Shown piece by piece: positions 5,832-7,450 of a stretch of DNA of 7,450 nucleotides; within the stretch, counting starts at the first letter, position 1; each line of letters opens with the position of its first letter. This DNA comes from an uncultured Ruminococcus sp. Lineage in GTDB: Bacteria > Bacillota > Clostridia > Oscillospirales > CAG-272. Under the pieces are notes generated by a model. It made no database searches. It saw only the letters and a list, made by a program, of their open reading frames with translations, and was not told the origin of the DNA. The stretch spans positions 1-7,450 of the forward strand of contig CACXCL010000171.1 in NCBI GenBank assembly GCA_902766115.1, in the 5' to 3' direction. The position numbers and the translations under genes were made by a program.

Positions 5832-7127
5832 ATGGCTGAGGAAAACGGGATCGTCAGAGTCGAGATCATCGACGTGAATTCGCGCGGTCAGGGGATCGCG
5901 CGGATCGACGGCAAAGTAACGTTCGTTCCCTTTTCCGCCAAAGGCGACGTGCTTGATATCCGCATCACGAAAGAACACAAAAATTTCTCCGAGGGGGAGA
6001 TCGCGGGCATGGTGACGCCGTCCCGGGACAGAGTCCCGTCTGACTGCCCGGATTTCGTAAAGTGCGGCGGATGCTCACTCCGTCACGTCTCTTACCGGTC
6101 GGAGGGTATGATAAAAAAAGCGACCGTTGAGGGCGCGCTGAGAAAGTTCGGACTGGATGACGCGCCCGTACAAGACGCACTTATGCCATGCCCCGAAAGA
6201 TACAGAAACAAAGCGACGCTGAGGATAGTCGGAGGGAAATTCGGATATTACGGGAAATCGACGAACACCATCGTGCCGCTGGGCGGGGCCGGATGTTCCC
6301 TTTTGCCCGAGGAATTCTGCAGTATCGCCCGGGACGCCGCCGAAGTCGCCGGTCGAAACGGACTTCGGGACGTTTCGATCACGCTGCGGCAGTCGCCGGA
6401 CGGCGGCATACTCGTATTGCTTACCGTGGGAGAAATGCCTGATCCGGCAGCGGAGGGAGATCTCGTCCGGGCGGTCGCCGGAGGGCGCGAAAAAGTGACG
6501 GGGATCGCGGTCGAGGTCGAAGGTTCGCAGCGTGAGAGAGTGATATTCGGGTCGGGGGTCATGGAACTGCGGCAGTTCGGGCTCGATCTTGCGCTGTCTC
6601 CCCGCTCTTTCTTCCAGGTGAATTACGAGGGAGCGGGGATGCTCCTCGACGTGATAGAACGGTACGCCGCGGAGACCGGTTTCAGCGAATGCGCCGACCT
6701 GTTCTGCGGCACGGGCGTGTGGGGGCTGGCTCTGGCGAAGAGATTCCCCGAAAAGCGGTTTTACGGCGCGGATATCGACCGTGGCGCCATCCGGGACGCG
6801 AAAGGTAACGCGGCGCGGAACGGGCTCCGGAACGTGAGGTTTTTCGCCGGGGACGCCTCCCGGATACCGGAGGGATACGCGCCGGATCTTGTGATACTCG
6901 ATCCGCCGAGGCGCGGGTGCTCCGACGGGATGATCGCGGCGCTGGTCGGGATCATGCCGGAGAATATCATCTACGTGTCCTGCGATCCGTTCACCATGGC
7001 GCGGGATGCCGCGAAGCTGACGGAGCGCGGATACGTGATAAAAGAAGTCACGCCGGTCGATATGTTCCCGCGAACGGAACATGTGGAGACAGTCGTTCGA
7101 CTGTCTCGAAGCGATATGAATTCCTGA
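5832..7127 (+). CDS. rlmD: 23S rRNA (uracil-C5)-methyltransferase, TrmA/RlmD (RlmCD) family
   Basis: Methylates C5 of a uracil in 23S rRNA using S-adenosylmethionine; Bacillota members modify U1939 and often also U747 (RlmCD). The 431-residue protein has an N-terminal TRAM RNA-binding domain (about 1-60) and the [4Fe-4S] cysteine set (Cys72, Cys78, Cys81 in CPDFVKCGGC, and Cys155). The central RNA-binding region leads to SPRSFFQVN (256-264). The Rossmann methyltransferase domain carries the SAM motif DLFCGTGVWGL (289-299), an acidic GADID at 312-316, DPPRRGC (357-363), nucleophile Cys384 in SCDP, and the likely general base Glu419 in HVET. The frame is open 216 nt further upstream, but the promoter and AGGAG (10 nt before) favour ATG 5832. 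The last codons run into the hairpin array, which encodes the final SDMNS and the stop. Exact target base is inferred from family. No terminator with a T-run follows. Confidence 0.95.
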   Translation: MAEENGIVRVEIIDVNSRGQGIARIDGKVTFVPFSAKGDVLDIRITKEHKNFSEGEIAGMVTPSRDRVPSDCPDFVKCGGCSLRHVSYRSEGMIKKATVEGALRKFGLDDAPVQDALMPCPERYRNKATLRIVGGKFGYYGKSTNTIVPLGGAGCSLLPEEFCSIARDAAEVAGRNGLRDVSITLRQSPDGGILVLLTVGEMPDPAAEGDLVRAVAGGREKVTGIAVEVEGSQRERVIFGSGVMELRQFGLDLALSPRSFFQVNYEGAGMLLDVIERYAAETGFSECADLFCGTGVWGLALAKRFPEKRFYGADIDRGAIRDAKGNAARNGLRNVRFFAGDASRIPEGYAPDLVILDPPRRGCSDGMIAALVGIMPENIIYVSCDPFTMARDAAKLTERGYVIKEVTPVDMFPRTEHVETVVRLSRSDMNS

Positions 7128-7191
7128 CGGAATTCGCGATATGTCCCTTTCGGGACGCGATATGCCTGCGGCGCGATATGCCCTGCGGGGC
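7086..7191 (-). repeat. Hairpin array, left arm (five hairpins, joiner GCGATAT)
   Basis: Five back-to-back hairpins: 7086-7107 (9-bp stem GAGACAGTC/GACTGTCTC), 7118-7135 (GAATTCC/GGAATTC), 7143-7156 (GTCCC/GGGAC), 7164-7172 (GCC/GGC) and 7180-7191 (GCCC/GGGC). Identical 7-nt joiners GCGATAT precede the last four, at 7111-7117, 7136-7142, 7157-7163 and 7173-7179. Stem sequences all differ, yet each pairs exactly. Read on the - strand the joiner is ATATCGC and the loops become GAAC, GTCA, GAAA, GCA and CGCA, matching the loop style of the right arm. The first hairpin lies inside the rlmD coding sequence and the TGA stop forms part of the loop of the second. Confidence 0.9.
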
Positions 7192-7209
7192 GAGAAAGGA
7201 ATTCATATC
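7113..7209. repeat. 12-bp inverted repeat bridging the two array arms
   Basis: GATATGAATTCC (7113-7124) is the exact reverse complement of GGAATTCATATC (7198-7209). The pair encloses four of the left-arm hairpins and marks the point where the joiner orientation switches. It could allow the left arm to fold as one branched structure or cruciform. Confidence 0.75.
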
Positions 7210-7309
7210 ATATCGCACGTGAGCGAAGCGAACGTATATCGCATTTGCGAAGCAAATATATCGCATCGAGCAAAGCGAGATATATCGCACGGCGTAAGCC
7301 GTATATCGC
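7210..7309 (+). repeat. Hairpin array, right arm (four hairpins, joiner ATATCGC)
   Basis: Five copies of ATATCGC (7210-7216, 7236-7242, 7258-7264, 7282-7288, 7303-7309) alternate with four hairpins. These are 7217-7235 (ACGT/ACGT outer stem, inner GC-GAA-GC), 7243-7257 (ATTTGC-GAA-GCAAAT), 7265-7281 (ATC/GAT outer stem, inner GC-AAA-GC) and 7289-7302 (ACGGC-GTAA-GCCGT). The first and third have a GA opposite GA between the outer and inner stems, which can form tandem G-A pairs. Two hairpins contain GCGAAGC. Unit lengths vary (21 to 26 nt with joiner) and are not multiples of three, so the array is not coding. There are no spacers of constant length as in CRISPR and no T-run as in a terminator. 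Confidence 0.92.
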
Positions 7310-7401
7310 AACAACATACTGGCTTGAAATTCTTTATAAGGTTCACTCCCTTACAGAAGAACACTATCTTTAATATCTATAATTGCTCCAAAAAGAAAGC
7401 C
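7310..7401. other. AT-richer intergenic stretch, nothing recognised
   Basis: Together with the array, this completes a gap of more than 300 bases after rlmD without a supportable gene. Base composition is clearly more AT-rich than the genes to the left. I see no tRNA, no convincing hairpin and no start codon with a ribosome binding site. Open frames that cross it from the array are artefacts of the repeat. Confidence 0.6.
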
Positions 7402-7430
7402 TTGACTTTACTACCGACCGGATATATACT
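7402..7430 (+). promoter_or_regulatory. Sigma-A promoter reading out of the window
   Basis: TTGACT (7402-7407) and TATACT (7425-7430) are 17 bp apart, 5/6 matches in each box. Transcription would begin near 7437 and enter sequence beyond the window, so a + strand gene or RNA probably starts there. Confidence 0.65.
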
Positions 7431-7450
7431 TTAGCCTGATGTAGAAGTAG

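Noticed and set aside
6075..7082. A 335-codon - strand open frame opposite rlmD
   Set aside because: It is antisense to an enzyme with all catalytic motifs, is Arg/Pro/His-rich and has no family match.
7086..7309. CRISPR array or rho-independent terminator as explanation of the hairpin array
   Set aside because: There is no repeat of 23-40 nt with unique non-palindromic spacers of constant size. None of the hairpins is followed by a T-run, and nine consecutive hairpins exceed any terminator.
7141..7434. Open frames on either strand across the hairpin array (for example a 97-codon + frame)
   Set aside because: Their translation is just the joiner and hairpins read in different frames. Unit length is not a multiple of three, and there is no ribosome binding site.

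Overview
The window looks like a chromosomal segment of a moderately GC-rich member of the Clostridia (Bacillota), probably an uncultured gut-type relative of the Oscillospiraceae. I infer this from the gene families and from the AGGAGG-type ribosome binding sites and sigma-A promoters (TTGACA-N17-TACAAT twice). It is not a database assignment. Gene content is mostly housekeeping. The most unusual part is a non-coding hairpin array at the right end.

Layout, left to right. (1) 1-498, + strand: the C-terminal end of a beta-repeat protein resembling the DUF4097 class, closed by a strong bidirectional terminator. (2) 546-2336, - strand: a two-gene unit, pgi (glucose-6-phosphate isomerase) followed by a small P-loop ATPase. 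It is driven by a clear sigma-A promoter at 2450-2478 and has a structured leader of about 107 nt. (3) 2507-3655, - strand: an exported D-Ala-D-Ala carboxypeptidase (peptidase S11) with a signal peptide and a C-terminal amphipathic anchor. (4) 3845-4168, + strand: a 107-residue protein of unknown function with its own near-consensus promoter and a perfect bidirectional terminator. (5) 4219-5622, - strand: a DUF3343 (putative Se/S carrier) gene and a class V cysteine desulfurase, 27 nt apart, probably a sulfur or selenium transfer pair. (6) 5832-7127, + strand: a TrmA/RlmD-family 23S rRNA uracil-C5 methyltransferase with a [4Fe-4S] cysteine set. Its promoter fires almost directly onto a 19-codon upstream ORF.

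(7) 7086-7309 is a mosaic array of nine short hairpins separated by nine copies of a 7-nt joiner (ATATCGC, or GCGATAT in the left half). Every hairpin has a different stem sequence, yet both arms always match. In the orientation where the joiner reads ATATCGC, most loops are GNA or GNRA types, including two copies of GCGAAGC, a known ultra-stable DNA mini-hairpin. The left five hairpins lie in minus orientation and the right four in plus orientation. The array begins inside the last codons of rlmD and supplies its C-terminal residues and stop codon. I see no protein or known RNA family in it; it resembles a REP/BIME-like or other structured repeat. (8) 7310-7450 is AT-richer and holds a good promoter (TTGACT-N17-TATACT) firing out of the window.

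Apart from the probable coupling of pgi with the ATPase and of DUF3343 with the desulfurase, the genes are functionally independent and separated by their own promoters and terminators.
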